Assembly (NCBI RefSeq): GCF_036588685.1
Contig: NC_086384.1
Span: 15,328,195 to 15,392,194 of the forward strand
From: Mytilus trossulus
Lineage: Eukaryota; Mollusca; Bivalvia; Mytilida; Mytilidae
Length of the DNA: 64,000 nt
Reading direction: 5' to 3'
Made by a program: the position numbers and the translations under genes. Below the pieces are notes generated by a model. That model did not search any database and was not told the origin of the DNA. It was given only the letters and a program-made list of their open reading frames with translations. The first letter of the stretch is position 1. Every line of letters begins with the position of its first letter. Below, in pieces: positions 13,004 through 24,450 of the stretch.

Positions 13004-14490
13004 CGGCAATGGACATTTGAGCGCATTGACAGGACATTTGAGCGAAAAAAAAAGGACGTTTGAGCGCCAAAGTATAGGACATTTGAGCGCCTAAATTTTA
13101 GGACATTTGAGCGAAAATAAGAATAAGCGTAGGACATTTGAGCGAAAACAAGTCTTGGATAGAGAATTGTCTTATTGGCAATCATACCACATTTTCTTAC
13201 GAATATAGTTCATTAAATGAGGAGTTTACCAACAAAAAGATTAAAACATATTTTAATTGTAAAAAACAAAGCACTAAAAACAAAGCACAGTCATAAAACA
13301 GGAGTTTACCAACAAAAAGATTTTTTTGAATTTTTGAAGGACGTTGAGCAATATCATCATCCGCTTTTCTTTTTGATCGTACCCGCAGCAAGTGACGTTC
13401 ATTGTCACGATCACTGGTATCATGGTTATGAGTATTTTTCTGTTGAATTATAACGGTTCCGGTACAATCCGTCCTCAGTCTTGCTTTGCAACCTTTTGCC
13501 TGAAAAATATTGAAAGGACAAATACAATTGAAGTGTTTAAATGCTTTTTCATTTGCTATTGCAAGACATAAAAATAAGATGTAGTATGAATCCTAAAAAG
13601 ACAACTCCTCATCCAAGACACAATATAATTAAAACAAGCAATTATATATTGTATATATACACTGTAAAAATTGTGTTTAGGGCCTAAACACTTTTCTATA
13701 CACATTTCATGTTATACAATTGGTTACATGTTTAGGCTCTAAGCATGTGGGGCATTACATGTTGAAATTCATAACATGTTTAGAATGGGAACACCACAGA
13801 CATTTATGTGTTTAGCTTCTAATTAATCTAAAGGAGGTATAAGATAGACATATAATGATATAGATATAAATCAAAATTAAAAGAAGTTATGGAAGTTGAA
13901 GCGTAACAGACGAACAAGTAGTTTACATTAACATTAAATTTGTAAAAAAAGGTACTTACTGTACATCTCCAGGATATTTCTTCTCCTTTTAGTGTTTTGT
14001 CCACTCTATATCGGAAACTGTCACAAACAAGGCTTCTTTTTCCCTTATTAGTCTCGGTCAAAATAATATCCATTTTAACACGTACATGTATTATTAGTAT
14101 TAAGATTTCAAGTGCCAAGGGACATTTCACTTAATAGATATATATATAAGAATTTTAGAACAAAGAAAATTTGCATAGCCAATGAATTATAGTAGAATTG
14201 ATTGGTAAATAGAGATCAACCTAGGATTTCACTTACATAAACCAGCCAGAACCGGTCGAATTACTCGGGTGTGAAATAAAATAAAAAATATTTATAACTA
14301 AATCTTACTTTTTTTTCTTACTTTTAAAAAAAAATCTTAATTCGTGTAAAATTATCAGGGAAAATTTCGCTCAAATGTCCTGTCTGAAAACTCAGGTAAG
14401 GTTAATATCCCGGCGCTCAAATGTCCTATGAAGTCGGCGCTCAAATGACCCTATGTGCTTTTTTCTTTTTCGCTCAAATGTCCTATGCCC
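13004..14490. mobile_element. DNA transposon B, 1,487 bp, nested in A
   Basis: Both ends carry inverted arrays of 'ggacatttgagcg' (five or so copies on the left, three on the right). The outermost 20 bases, 'cggcaatggacatttgagcg' and inverted 'gggcataggacatttgagcg', differ at three positions. The element is flanked by the 8-bp direct repeat ACATTTGC (12,996-13,003 and 14,491-14,498), which is itself part of element A. The interior has no long frame, so this is a non-autonomous element. It contains a palindrome near 13,672 ('gtgtttagggcctaaacac') and a direct repeat of 'aggagtttaccaac' near 13,220 and 13,302. An 8-bp duplication is typical of hAT-like transposition, but the ends do not let me assign a superfamily. 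Confidence 0.8.
13152..13198 (-). repeat. Fragment of dispersed mytilid signature repeat
   Basis: The sequence 'attgtcttattggcaatcat' followed by 'accacattttctt' is one end of the dispersed signature seen elsewhere in the window. It lies inside element B. Confidence 0.55.
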
Positions 14491-15785
14491 ACATTTGCGC
14501 GCATTCATTTTACAGGTAAACTCAGGTAAACATATAAATAAAAATTAAATTGAATTATAATTGTCTATATATTTTTTATTTTCATAATAAATCTGACCAC
14601 GGGTAGTAAGGTCGTCATATCGAAGAGCGTTTAGTACAGTGATTTTGTCATAGTTTGGATAAGTTTGACATGGTTAATTTATGTTGCTTCCCTAAACTAT
14701 TGCCTCAGATCTATTCACACTAGCAGATAAAAAGCAAATAAGATGATTGAATCTGTATTAGAGTTCAAACGATCTATAATGGAATTGTTGTTTCACGAGA
14801 TTAACGCAGAATAAGCAAGATATCGGAATTGATATGGTTTGGTTAAGCGATTGACATGGTTCGGTTAAGAGTCTAGAAATTCGTCATGGTTTTGGTCAAG
14901 ATTGTCATGGTTTAGATCAACATAAACATATATATGTGTTTCACTTTAATACTGAAAATTTGATTGATAGCGAGGTCGGTTATTGAACGAAGTTATACTA
15001 TTTATTGACTGCCTGAGAAGAAAAAAAGCCTGTTTAACCAAATGTAGTGGGTGTAATCGTCAAAGCGTAAATTAAACATGTCATGTTACGTTTTATAAGT
15101 TTTCTACAATATAAATTTAAAAATCACTGCTCTTTTAAACTTTCGATATAATTTTACAAAAAAAGACAAAGCGTTGCTTCTGTTTCACATATAATCTTTT
15201 TTCCATATGTCCATGCTTGACTCTGCCGGGGATATCATGAGCGGCATCACTAGTCATAAAGCTAAAGATTTCTACTCAAAAGTGGCAGCCAGTCAACAAG
15301 CAATTCTTGTTTTTCATTTTCTTTTCTAGAAAACAATACATTTAATTGTTGGTTTTTCTTTATTTTAAATTTTGAACCAGTATGATGAATAAAAGGAGAT
15401 GTGGGGTTATAGGTACAGTAACCCAACTACAAATCTAACCAAAAGATATTAAAAGAGGACATCATAAGTCTTCAACCATTTACGAAACCGAATAGTTACG
15501 CGTGACTTATTGGTTTTTAAACTATAATAGGTGAAATTACAATAAAAAGTACTTTCACAGTTCGAATTTAAAATATGAAAGATTACAACTCCAATTTTGG
15601 ATTTAAGCCGATATTATGTTCAATTATTATTACGAATTTATTATTACGAATCAATACAAATCTTCCGTTAGGTTCGATCATTCACTTGACATAGTAAAAT
15701 ATGTAAAACAAAATAATTTATTAAATAATAAGTATTTAATACATTTTTAAGCTGATTTTTTATTCATTTCTAGCATTCCTAAAGT

Positions 15786-15985
15786 TTAAATGATATATTG
15801 TCTCATTTTCAAGATGATGACATTTTTAGATATAACATATGCTCTTTTATGAGGATGGATTTTTTCTTCGTCTTTCCTATGGTACTGACGAATTCCTTGA
15901 GCACCATGTGCAAATCCATCATATGGGTTCACGATTGCACTTTTATGCAGTAGATCTTCGGGGTTGGTCAAACATTGCATGGGTT
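15786..15985 (-). pseudogene. Coding-like terminal exon, unknown product (in element C)
   Basis: On the minus strand an acceptor-like 'atctatatcag' at about 15,986 precedes an open frame of about 66 codons ending in a stop at 15,786. The peptide contains the segment NPYDGFAHGAQGIRQYHRK followed by a charged stretch, and its composition (G, D, H, R rich, few runs) looks more like protein than the surrounding AT-rich frames. I do not recognise the family. Its place between the inverted ends of element C suggests a captured host gene fragment. The alternative is a chance frame. No start codon context or upstream exon could be identified. Confidence 0.3.
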
Positions 15986-16198
15986 CTGATATAGATAAAC
16001 GTAGTAATGTTTAATTATTCTTTTTGGAATCATGTTTATAATATGACTGCTGCAATACAAGATTAAAAAATTAAGAAACAAATATTGAAAAATAGGATCC
16101 TCTCAATATTGCAATTTATGCAAAGAAACTACAGTGTTAAATATATATCGTTATTTGTTGCTTGACATAATTCAAAGATGCATGTACAATATATGTAG

Positions 16199-16432
16199 AA
16201 AAAGACACCATATTCTGCCAGAAACCATTATCAATTGATGCATATCACAAGATGTGATTTATCGCATTGTTTTACTCACAATGACCGACATAATGGCTGT
16301 CCTTATGGTACAGGATCACCTCGCCCTTCAGGAGCGATCGAGCAGCTTAGAGAAACCACATTTCATGACGGAGTTTGTGATGCTACTGACTATTTCATGA
16401 GTTATGCTTTCTTGGTATCATTAACATATTAA
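16199..16432 (+). pseudogene. Coding-like terminal exon, unknown product (in element C)
   Basis: An acceptor-like 'caatatatgtag' ends at 16,198 and an open frame of 77 codons follows to a TAA at 16,430-16,432. The peptide includes HNDRHNGCPYGTGSPRPSG and then a FHDGVCDATDYFMSY segment; four cysteines, several histidines and locally higher GC make it look like real coding sequence. I do not recognise the product; a faint resemblance of the HDG...C...DYFMSY part to the end of a zinc metalloprotease domain is not enough for a call because no HExxH motif is present. It is divergent to the minus-strand exon 210 bp away and both lie inside element C, consistent with gene-fragment capture. Confidence 0.35.
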
Positions 16433-17589
16433 AGATAGGTCATATTATGAATATAGCGACAGAAGTTTCTAATTCATTTTTTTATCATTAAGAGAAGGGA
16501 TGCTATGTCCCGTCAGAATGACAAATAGCTGCTAACATCTACATCATTTGATCTCAGATGGATAGTTATCGCGTTGGCAAACATATTGCATCTACTTATA
16601 ACATATTACTACATTGTATGTTCGTTTTTATATCCTTTTATGTTTCAAATGGAACGATTTTTGTTAATTTTGATAGTAACTCTTCATTATACACGACAAG
16701 AATTACATAACTGAACCATGTCGAACATGAACTTAACCATGACACGAATGAACCAAACCATGACACAGATATTTCAGTAATTTTGAATTGATTGCAAAAG
16801 TAGGTATTTTTCAGAATAATTGTTCGAAGTGTTATATCACGAAGATATATGTGATGTAACAGACTGTAAGAAAATAACTTTTTTTTATGCACAATAAACC
16901 AATAAGCAAGTTTTAGATTTTGACATACGCAAGCTTTTTTCCGTGTCAAATCATTAACCATAGGATACAACCTATGATGTACTAACATATTTACTTTATA
17001 CAAAGGTACTAACCAGCTTGAATAAATGATCAGAAGTTCCGTTTACAAAATATCCCAATGTTTACATTTTTGCTTTGATTGTCATCAAAAAGACTTAACA
17101 CCGTCATGTCAAACTTATCCAAACTATGACAAAATCACTGTACTAAACGCTCCTCGATATGACGACCTTACTACCCGTGCTGACTATCAATTATTAATTT
17201 TGAAAATATTTCTTAATTCAAACTATATATTGTTCATATTGAATTATAAAACCAATTATAAAGTGATCATTATAAACTCCGTAGTAAAGCTTTATACATG
17301 TAACTTCATTGCGAATATTTCAGAGTGAAAAGGTTTAAGTTAGTTTGTAAAGTTACACAAAGGCACAAACATGGAGTTTCGACACGTACCTACATGTAAA
17401 GTAATGAAATTATCAATACTTTTACCTTTATCATTAGCTATGTTTTAGCGTTTTAACATTTTAACATATGTACATATTTCTAGGATTTAGTGTTGGTGCA
17501 TAATAAAACGGACTTATCTTGCTCGAAATCCCACTTCCACCTCATCGTTGGTGAGATTTACGAAATGAGAACTTTTACTTGTAAATAAT

Positions 17590-17612
17590 TGAACTATAAA
17601 AAAAAAAAAAAA
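17590..17612. repeat. Poly-A tract
   Basis: An uninterrupted A run of about 15 bases lies in the right part of element A; no coding exon is seen from 17.35 to 18.6 kb. Confidence 0.6.
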
Positions 17613-18711
17613 AGTGCCTAACAAGATTGTGTGAGGTAGACGAAATTGACTTTAAAACGATCGTATTGACTTTTGATGTGCAGAAATAGGCAGATCGGAT
17701 ATATTTTGAATTTATTTACTTCCTTCTTAAGTTTGGGATTAATTGTAATCAACATATTCCAATGAGACTGAAAAATGCTTTATTTTTATTATGATAAATA
17801 ATATTTTTACCTGCCGTAGTCGTGCGTAAAATATATTTCGTCATTTCTCTTACGAAAATGACTTTTTTAATGGAACAAAACGTACTATTTGTAAACTTTC
17901 TCTTTAATCTTCACAATAGGCTTTTAAAAAATAACCTTTCAACTGTATATTCCGAAAATTTTGTGAAAATAGAAGAAGTGGCAATTCTTACCTTTCATAC
18001 CTTAACTTTCATTGATAAAACATAATATAGCCTCGTCCAGTGTCCAGTTTGAAGGTAATTTTAGTTACCGTACACATTCGTGCACGTTCTAATTAATCAA
18101 TAGTCATGTATGAAAAGCAACAAGTTTGAAGGTAAACTAATAACAACTTATTCCAATCAAATTGCCTACGATTCAATAACAATGACCAGTCCACATCATA
18201 AAAATGTATAGGGGTAAACTGGGTAGGGAGAAAATGTCAGAAATTTTAAGTTCATTATTTTGCAATAACGAATAAAAATTTGTTAACCAATAGATTTGTT
18301 ATAATTTCATAATCATGTCATTATGTATTGGTATAGTTTTTGGATCTTTCATAAGCGTATTTAAGGCTGTAGAAAGTTTGACCTTCAAAAGTCAACATGC
18401 TCATCGACTTTATACCGAAAATTCGCCTTTTTAATACATTGATTGTTTCTCAAATAATACGCGACAACAAAGCAAAATCATTTCTTAATACACTGCAAAA
18501 AAAATAATTCTGATTGATGCAGTGGTATTGTCATAAATTTCACTGGAGTGAACAGTGGTACAGCAAACGTCGAATTCCCTCACACAATGTTATCACACAC
18601 TATAATAATAAATAAAAAAGTATTATTACCTGTATTTAACCTGAGTTTACCTGTCAAAAAAAAAAATGCGCGCAATTGTAATCAAAAGCTGCGCGCAAAC
18701 GTAATGATTAT

Positions 18712-19240
18712 CTTACCAATTCTCTGAACATGTGATATTTAATATGGAATATACACGGTCTCCACGCAGTTGCTCTTAACCAATCATATTCGTAGAAATG
18801 TATGGAAGTTAAGATAAAAAGAATACAACAAAAGTGAAATACAATCACATGTAGACTCATCTTTATCAAATACAGTTAATCTTTAATTATCGTGTTCTCT
18901 TTAACTGTTTTTAGAAGGCAGTAATGCACCTCTTCTAATATTAAGTAAACTATGTATGCTGTATTGAGACCCTTCTGCATACATTATGTATATACCATAT
19001 AATTGTTCTTTGTAACTGCCCATATGAGCTACAGTTGACCCATTAGTAATTAACAATTTTAATGAAAAGAAAACAAAACACTATAATTTCGCGTCCGATG
19101 CGCTTTTCTGGATTCACATTCATAAAAAATGCTTAAATCTAAACAGTCGGAAAGCTAAACGACCAAAATATTAGCTAAGTTCATCTGAGCTCAAGGATGT
19201 CGAAACCTTAGTCAACTTTTTTAATCTATCTTTGTAATAT
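18712..19240. other. AT-rich stretch with no gene seen
   Basis: No supported exon, RNA gene or named repeat was found between element A and the next dispersed repeat. Confidence 0.45.
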
Positions 19241-19346
19241 AAAAAAGAAGACATGGTATGATTGCCAATGCGACAACTATTCACAAAAGACCAAAATGAC
19301 ACAGACATTAACAACTATATATCACCGTACGGCCTTCAACAAACAT
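19241..19346 (+). repeat. Dispersed mytilid signature repeat
   Basis: The order 'aagacatggtatgattgcca', 'gacaactattcac', 'accaaaatgacacagacatt' and 'caccgtacggccttcaac' identifies the repeat. It is the clearest plus-oriented short copy and is one basis for the mussel assignment. Confidence 0.75.
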
Positions 19347-19865
19347 ATTGTAAACATGTACTTATACATAAATTAAGACTTATAAAGGAATTAAGAAGGT
19401 ACCAATAAATATTTTACAGTTCAATTTAATGATCATGAATGGAAGGAAACGGTACGGAAGTTTACATAGGACAAAAAGAAATTGATAGTATTTTTTGGCG
19501 AAAGACTTAAACGCTTCTTTGCATTATATAGTACAATCATAGCAAACAATATAATCAATGGCTCGCTTTGCATATATTTATAGAAGAGCTTTAAATTCTA
19601 AAAAAAATAATCTTGTCGTACAAATGTAGATGGTTAAATCCTCAAAAAATCTCAATAATTTTGTTGGAACGAATAAAGGTTTTAAATCAAATTGTCGTGG
19701 ACTTTTTAGCTTACACCCTGACGAGACATGTTAGCTGTTCGTATGCTGTTGCACCTGACGCACGGAAACTTTCACATTTTCATCTTCTTTTCTGAAATAT
19801 TTTACCCAGCTCATACTTGACAGGATTGTTAACCTGGTAAAAGGTGTAACCAATGAATTGAACAC
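19347..19865. other. AT-rich stretch with no gene seen
   Basis: No supported exon or repeat is visible here. Confidence 0.4.
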
Positions 19866-19990
19866 AATTTAAATTTCACTATACTATATAATTCATTTTA
19901 TGTTTCAATTTGTTCGAAAAAAGTCGAAAAGTATTTTGTATTTAAAATGATTCGTTGTAACGAGAATATTTGTGGTGAATGGAAACTGTC
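19866..19990. repeat. Direct repeat, left copy
   Basis: About 110-125 bp including 'cactatactatataattcat' and 'ttcgaaaaaagtcgaaaagt' recur at 20,648-20,752 in the same orientation, 781 bp downstream. The right copy lacks 17 bp ('cgttgtaacgagaatat' region). Confidence 0.85.
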
Positions 19991-20647
19991 AAAAACTTAA
20001 ATTGCTTATGAATGATGCTGGACCCAGTTTCGTTATCTGATCTGAATTTTCTGAAATGTGCAAGGTAGATAGACATTTTGATTTTTTTCACTCGGTATTA
20101 GTTTTGCCCTTATTGCTTGAACTTTTGCAATATTAAAGCCGATTTCAATGAGTGTGTAGATAAAGGAAATATCTTTGGTTATCCTGCTTGCTGAACAGAA
20201 TTTTTGAATTGAAGGCACAATTAACACAGCAAACGTTAGTTTCAAATACTTTTAAATAGATTTTTAAGGATAATGTACCCTTGTGTTGATCCCATGCTAA
20301 ACATAACAAAACTCTCTGTACAAAGGTCTGTGAATTTTCTACAAAAATTGTTGATTTCATTTTCCTACTAATTTAAATACAATAATGAACTATAAAAAAT
20401 AATTCTTTGCAAGAAGTTCTTGATAAATGTACAAAATTATATCTCTATTTTTCATTGTCTGTGCTGTTTTAATACTATTGCAGTTTGCACATTTCGTAAT
20501 TGACAGACCATAGAAGGGGTCATAAGCCATACACGAAAAGATAAAATATTGATCTAAGTACTTAATTTGCATCTCTAAATCCCCACCCCGACTTGTTTTT
20601 TTAGGAGGGTGTCTAAAAATGATCGATTATAGACAGCCGAGTACGCA

Positions 20648-20752
20648 TTTAAAATTCACTATACTATATAATTCATTCTATGTTTCAATTTGTTCGAAAA
20701 AAGTCGAAAAGTATTTTGTATTTAAAATGATTTGTGGTGAATGGAAACTGTG
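20648..20752. repeat. Direct repeat, right copy
   Basis: This is the second copy of the 19,866 repeat. The 650 bp between the copies contain no recognisable open frame, so an LTR interpretation is not supported. Confidence 0.85.
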
Positions 20753-21000
20753 AGGGTCCCTGACATATTCTAGTCTGCCCTTTCATAAAATAATGATTTT
20801 TTTTAGTGTTCTATCGAATTTTCGAATAAAAAATACCTGATAACCGTTCAGACAAAAAAAAATATGTTTCTTACAGATACAACAAGTGATTTTTAATAGC
20901 TATAAGATACATTTTTCTTTTAAAATACAACTTTTAAGTCTTACGGGAAACTATTCTAAGCCTACAACTTTCACTGTAACCTCGCTCTAACTTATCTATG

Positions 21001-21109
21001 GGTTATTGTTGAAGGTCGTACGATGACGTATGGTTGTTAGCACATATTTCCTTTGGTTTCTTTGGGAAATTTGTCCATTGGCAACAAACATACCACATCA
21101 TCTACTTTT
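21001..21109 (-). repeat. Dispersed mytilid signature repeat (reverse)
   Basis: The blocks 'attgttgaaggtcgtacgat' and 'cattggcaacaaacatacca' are the reverse orientation of the dispersed signature, diverged. Confidence 0.65.
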
Positions 21110-21410
21110 AATAAGTACTGTATACATTACAACGTATTTTGGTGATCTTGCAAAATGATCGTAATCCCGAAAACCGTAAACATATTTTCTTATCTTAAAA
21201 GGGGGCAAGAAGGGTTCCTTTAACAGGCCAATAAATAAGAGTACAGTTAATTTTTAAAAAAATATAAAATAGGGGTATTTTTTCTCTCATAATAATAGTA
21301 ACCAAATTCACAACAATGTCAATTCCAAGAAAGCAGACAATAGTTAATTAGTCAATAACAGTACAACATCAATGATCTTGAATATATGCCATTTTTAACT
21401 AAAATAAAAA

Positions 21411-21680
21411 AGCACAGAACCAGGACATATGAGCACAGAACCAGGACCGTTTTTCTTATCACCAGCACAGCGTCAGGACAATTCCGTTTAACGAACTTGC
21501 ACGACTTTTGAAATATAATATTGTTGTAATATACTTTGCATGGTACTTACGACGCATCAGAGAAAAATTAAGCAACAAGACAGTCGTTTTATTGCCGTTC
21601 TGATACAATGTAAACAATCCCACCAGCACAGAATCAGGACCCACCAGCACCCGTCAGGACCGAATCACCAGCACAGTACG
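21411..21680. repeat. Array of 'agcacagaaycaggac' motifs
   Basis: Near-identical 15-16-bp motifs occur at 21,411, 21,432, 21,464, 21,625 and 21,646, with a partial one at 21,670, all in the same orientation; several are preceded by 'cacc'. The two clusters are separated by about 145 bp of AT-rich DNA. The arrangement resembles the subterminal arrays of elements A and B, but no inverted partner or target duplication was found. Confidence 0.75.
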
Positions 21681-21887
21681 TTCTCTCGCAGGACAACCAT
21701 ACCCACCGTGAATCAGCCCTTCTGTATTTCACTGGTCTTTTTTTTTAATTTATTCAACAAATTTCGCTTGTCCAGGTGTCAATAACGGTGATGTCCACAC
21801 CATGAGTAGTTTGTTAATTGCGTGCCGTGTGCCGAATGTCGCCCCTCCTCTAAAAAAAGGACGGTATAAAAACTATTTGTCATATAC

Positions 21888-22080
21888 AATCTTGCAAACG
21901 ATTGTCGTCCAATTATAACACTCGTTACATTGTTCTTTGGTATATTTAGAATCCGTAATAAACCTTAATTATCTGGAAAATGAGATAATGAATTATCTGA
22001 CGGTATTCTTCAGTAAATATAATCTGGCAAACGATTGTCGTCCAATCAGAACACTCGTTACATTGTTTTTTTGTATATTT
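21888..22080. repeat. Local direct duplication
   Basis: The segment 'gcaaacgattgtcgtccaat' followed by 'acactcgttacattgtt' appears at about 21,895 and again at about 22,027, giving a 132-bp tandem duplication with divergence. Confidence 0.8.
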
Positions 22081-22085
22081 ATCGG

Positions 22086-22129
22086 TCAATATCAGCCCTC
22101 GAGCCATGCGGCTCTTGGGCTGATATTGA
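22086..22129. repeat. Perfect nested hairpin
   Basis: The arms 'tcaatatcagccc' and 'gggctgatattga' are exactly complementary and enclose a second stem 'gagcc-atgc-ggctc'. It lies directly before the 22.15-kb motif array and could be part of a transposon end. Confidence 0.85.
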
Positions 22130-22147
22130 ACCTAGAGCTGATAATAC

Positions 22148-22286
22148 CGGCACGGGACATTTGCGCTTTTTCATAGGACATTTACGCTTTTTTTTGTGGA
22201 CACTTGCGCTTCAAAACATAGGACATTTGCGCTTTTTAAAAATGGACATTTGCGCTTTTCACATAGGACATTTGCGCTTTTTTTAT
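22148..22286. repeat. Array of 'ggacatttgcgcttttt' motifs
   Basis: Six copies on a 22-24-bp spacing, all in one orientation, with variants 'ggacatttacgc' and 'ggacacttgcgc'. The core differs by a single base from the 'ggacatttgagcg' motif of transposon B, so this is probably the lone end of a related, truncated element. Confidence 0.8.
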
Positions 22287-22289
22287 ATA

Positions 22290-23020
22290 TATATCTATGA
22301 CTTCCCTTTTCTTTTATCCGGGCTTGGGACCGGCAGGTTTGACCGGGCAGAGTTAAAGTCATTATTTATGGTTAAAAGTTTAAAAATCATTTCATAGCAC
22401 AAACATGTCATATTGTTGATATTTGTTTAAAAGTTTATGTACAGCTAAAAGTACACATTCTTATGAAATAAAACCATGCATGTACTGTCGTCACAATTAC
22501 AGGTCAGTTACAGCTTGATATTCGAAGCCCAATGAGTGAACAAATCTTGTGCTAACACGACCGGTTGGTCGGAGGCCCGGTATTTTTATGTCTCCTGCAA
22601 CGCGTTTAGCTAAATACTAGTAATCAAAAATCAAAAACCTAAGGTTGTAGACGCAAATTCCTGGAAAGAAGAGTCACTTCAGTTCCTATATTCCGAAGTT
22701 CCTTAATTATACAAAAGTGCCGCTGTAATGGGGTCCGTTTTTGATATGTCAAATATAAAATTAGGTGGGAAACTTTTAAATGCAATATTCATGAATTAAA
22801 TGAAGGTACTTTCGAGGAGACAATAAAATTCAGTTGAAAATATAATTATATGAAAAGGTGGGTATTTTGAATTTAAACAAAAATGTAACTAGTGTCGGAT
22901 TCTGGGGGAGTATATGTGCTTAAATAAAAAATAATTTTCTGCATAAAAAGGTCCAAACTTTTTTAGCCTCGCTCCGCTCGGCGAAACATCCTCATCATTT
23001 CAACCCTGGCTACGCCACTG
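22290..23020. other. Mostly AT-rich, no gene seen
   Basis: A short piece with 'cctggctacgccactg' near 23,005 looks like a dispersed repeat fragment. Nothing else is supported. Confidence 0.4.
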
Positions 23021-23022
23021 TC

Positions 23023-23480
23023 AATGATGAGTGTGGCCAAGTTTAGTTTAATTTAGCCCAGTAGTTTCAGAGGAGAAGATTTTTGTAAAAGCTTTAATCT
23101 TCTTTCAAAGTTTGGTACAAATCCAGGATAGTTTAAGAAAGTTATTTAAAAAATTTCAAAAACTTTAACCACAGAGTGAATATTTGTGGGGGCGACGACG
23201 GAATGTAGGATTGCTATGTTTCACTATTTCGAAAAATGTTGAAGGCTAGCAAAATTAAGACCACTTGTAAGTAATATACAAAAAAACAGGAAATAAATTT
23301 TTACAAAATTTCCATCTGAATATTAGCTTGATTGTAAACAAACTTCTGTTCATGTTTAGTACAGAGTTATTAAAATTTCAAAAACTGAGTGAATATTTGT
23401 AGAAGACTACAAAAGAAATGTAGGATGGCTTAGGTAGTCTTGCTTTTGCCACTAAAGTTGCAGGCGCTATAAAAACATGA
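23023..23480 (+). repeat. Dispersed repeat with 'tttggtacaaatccag' core
   Basis: The blocks 'tttggtacaaatccaggata', 'cacagagtgaatatttgtgg' and 'cggaatgtagga' occur here about one and a half times and recur near 40.2, 40.4, 41.3, 41.5 and 41.7 kb. It is a noncoding dispersed repeat whose units of roughly 190 bp tend to be tandem. Confidence 0.75.
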
Positions 23481-23489
23481 AAATAAGTT

Positions 23490-24180
23490 CATGGTCAGAT
23501 GTACCTCATCAGACAAACATGTTTAACTTTATATAATCATTCTGTATACCAAATATAGTTGACCTTTTTTTGAATATCTCTTATAACTTTTACTTAGAGT
23601 ATCCAAGAAATAATCCTTATCACAAAATTTAAATATGAACAAATATCCATGAAAATAAGGTCAAGGTCAGAAGAACCTTGTTAGACAGACATGTGCACCA
23701 TACAATCATTCCATCCATTTAAAACATAAGTAAACATGAAGAATTACCTTGTTTCAGAGAACCAAGGTTCCTCCAGAGCACTGTTAGATAAGGGGGAGCT
23801 AACTCGTATGTGCTGGAACCAAGGGACAGGGGGGTCAGTCTATCGCTAGACTTAATGTTCTGATAGGCATAGCTAAAACGCAAGGAAGGTTTTCATAATT
23901 CAATTACTGTAACAATTTAAACGAATGATGATAACAAATCAATTAGTTAACCGGTGAATTTCAAATAATAATAGTAATCTAATTAAAGTACAAAGTATCA
24001 AATCTAAATATCAAGGCCAAAGTAAAACTATTTCTCTTTAAAATGTAAAATATAAAATAAATGCCAAAATTACTAAATCATAAAATATACTTAATCTCAA
24101 ATTCAAAAATGCAAAGTCTCAAAATAAAAGCTTCTCAAAAGTATTTTCTAATTTTAAATTTATGAGTCAGAGATAAATTT
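23490..24180. other. AT-rich stretch with no gene seen
   Basis: Apart from a short unique GC-richer piece near 23,760-23,880, nothing stands out. Confidence 0.4.
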
Positions 24181-24184
24181 AGTC

Positions 24185-24450
24185 TCACACTACACAGTCA
24201 ACTGGTAGACTGGTAGACAGTCTTATAGGGCCAGTATAATGACATGAGAAGTGTGAGGTTACGCTTCCGAAACACTGACTGTTATCTTAAAAATTCCCCA
24301 AAATAAAAGGTGAGTAAAAAAATACATTTTTGTCTAAACACTACAAAGTCAACTGGGAGACTGATCGACAGTCCTACAGACCCAGTATAACAGACTTTAG
24401 CAGTGCAAGGTTAGGTTTCCGAAAGGTGACTGATTTTCCTAAATTTCACA
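24185..24450. repeat. Two-copy tandem repeat, about 151 bp
   Basis: Blocks such as 'cacactacacagtcaactgg' at 24,186 and 'aacactacaaagtcaactgg' at 24,337, then 'ccagtataa', 'gtgaggtta'/'gcaaggtta' and 'ttccgaaa', recur in order. The copies are clearly diverged. Confidence 0.8.

Larger units (their letters stand above)
14593..17183. mobile_element. DNA transposon C with inverted ends, inserted in A
   Basis: About 75 bp starting 'cacgggtagtaaggtcgtca' near 14,600 recur inverted at about 17,100-17,175 with very few differences. Internal to both ends are several 'catggtttggttaag'-like motifs, again inverted relative to each other (about 14,650-14,920 and 16,700-16,760). The exact tips are uncertain within about 10 bp, so no target duplication is claimed. 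The interior contains two coding-like exons pointing outward, described separately, but no recognisable transposase. Confidence 0.7.
12931..18711. mobile_element. Composite DNA transposon A (interrupted by B and C)
   Basis: The left end 'gggcgcattacgtttgcgcg' and following GCGCGCA-containing block match the left end of the intact element at 42,839-43,589. After insertion B the same order resumes at 14,491 ('gcattcattttacaggtaa'), and after insertion C it resumes near 17,184 with a block also found at about 43,045-43,105. The right side near 18,640-18,711 carries inverted 'gcgcgcaaacgtaatg' motifs like the right end of the 42.8-kb copy. The outermost right terminus seems truncated and I find no convincing outer target duplication. 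No transposase is visible. Confidence 0.65.

Noticed and set aside
13009-14490. 'ggacatttgagcg' repeats as a CRISPR or regulatory operator array
   Set aside because: The spacing is irregular, the two clusters are inverted, and they coincide with transposon ends bounded by an 8-bp target duplication.
16199-16432. Zinc metalloprotease (reprolysin-like) exon
   Set aside because: Only a faint HDG...DYFMSY resemblance; the HExxHxxGxxH active site is absent.
19866-20752. LTR retrotransposon with 110-bp LTRs
   Set aside because: The ends lack TG/CA termini and a target duplication, and there is no internal coding or primer binding site.
22035-22397. 120-codon frame with GHLRF repeats
   Set aside because: It is the translation of the 'ggacatttgcgc' motif array.
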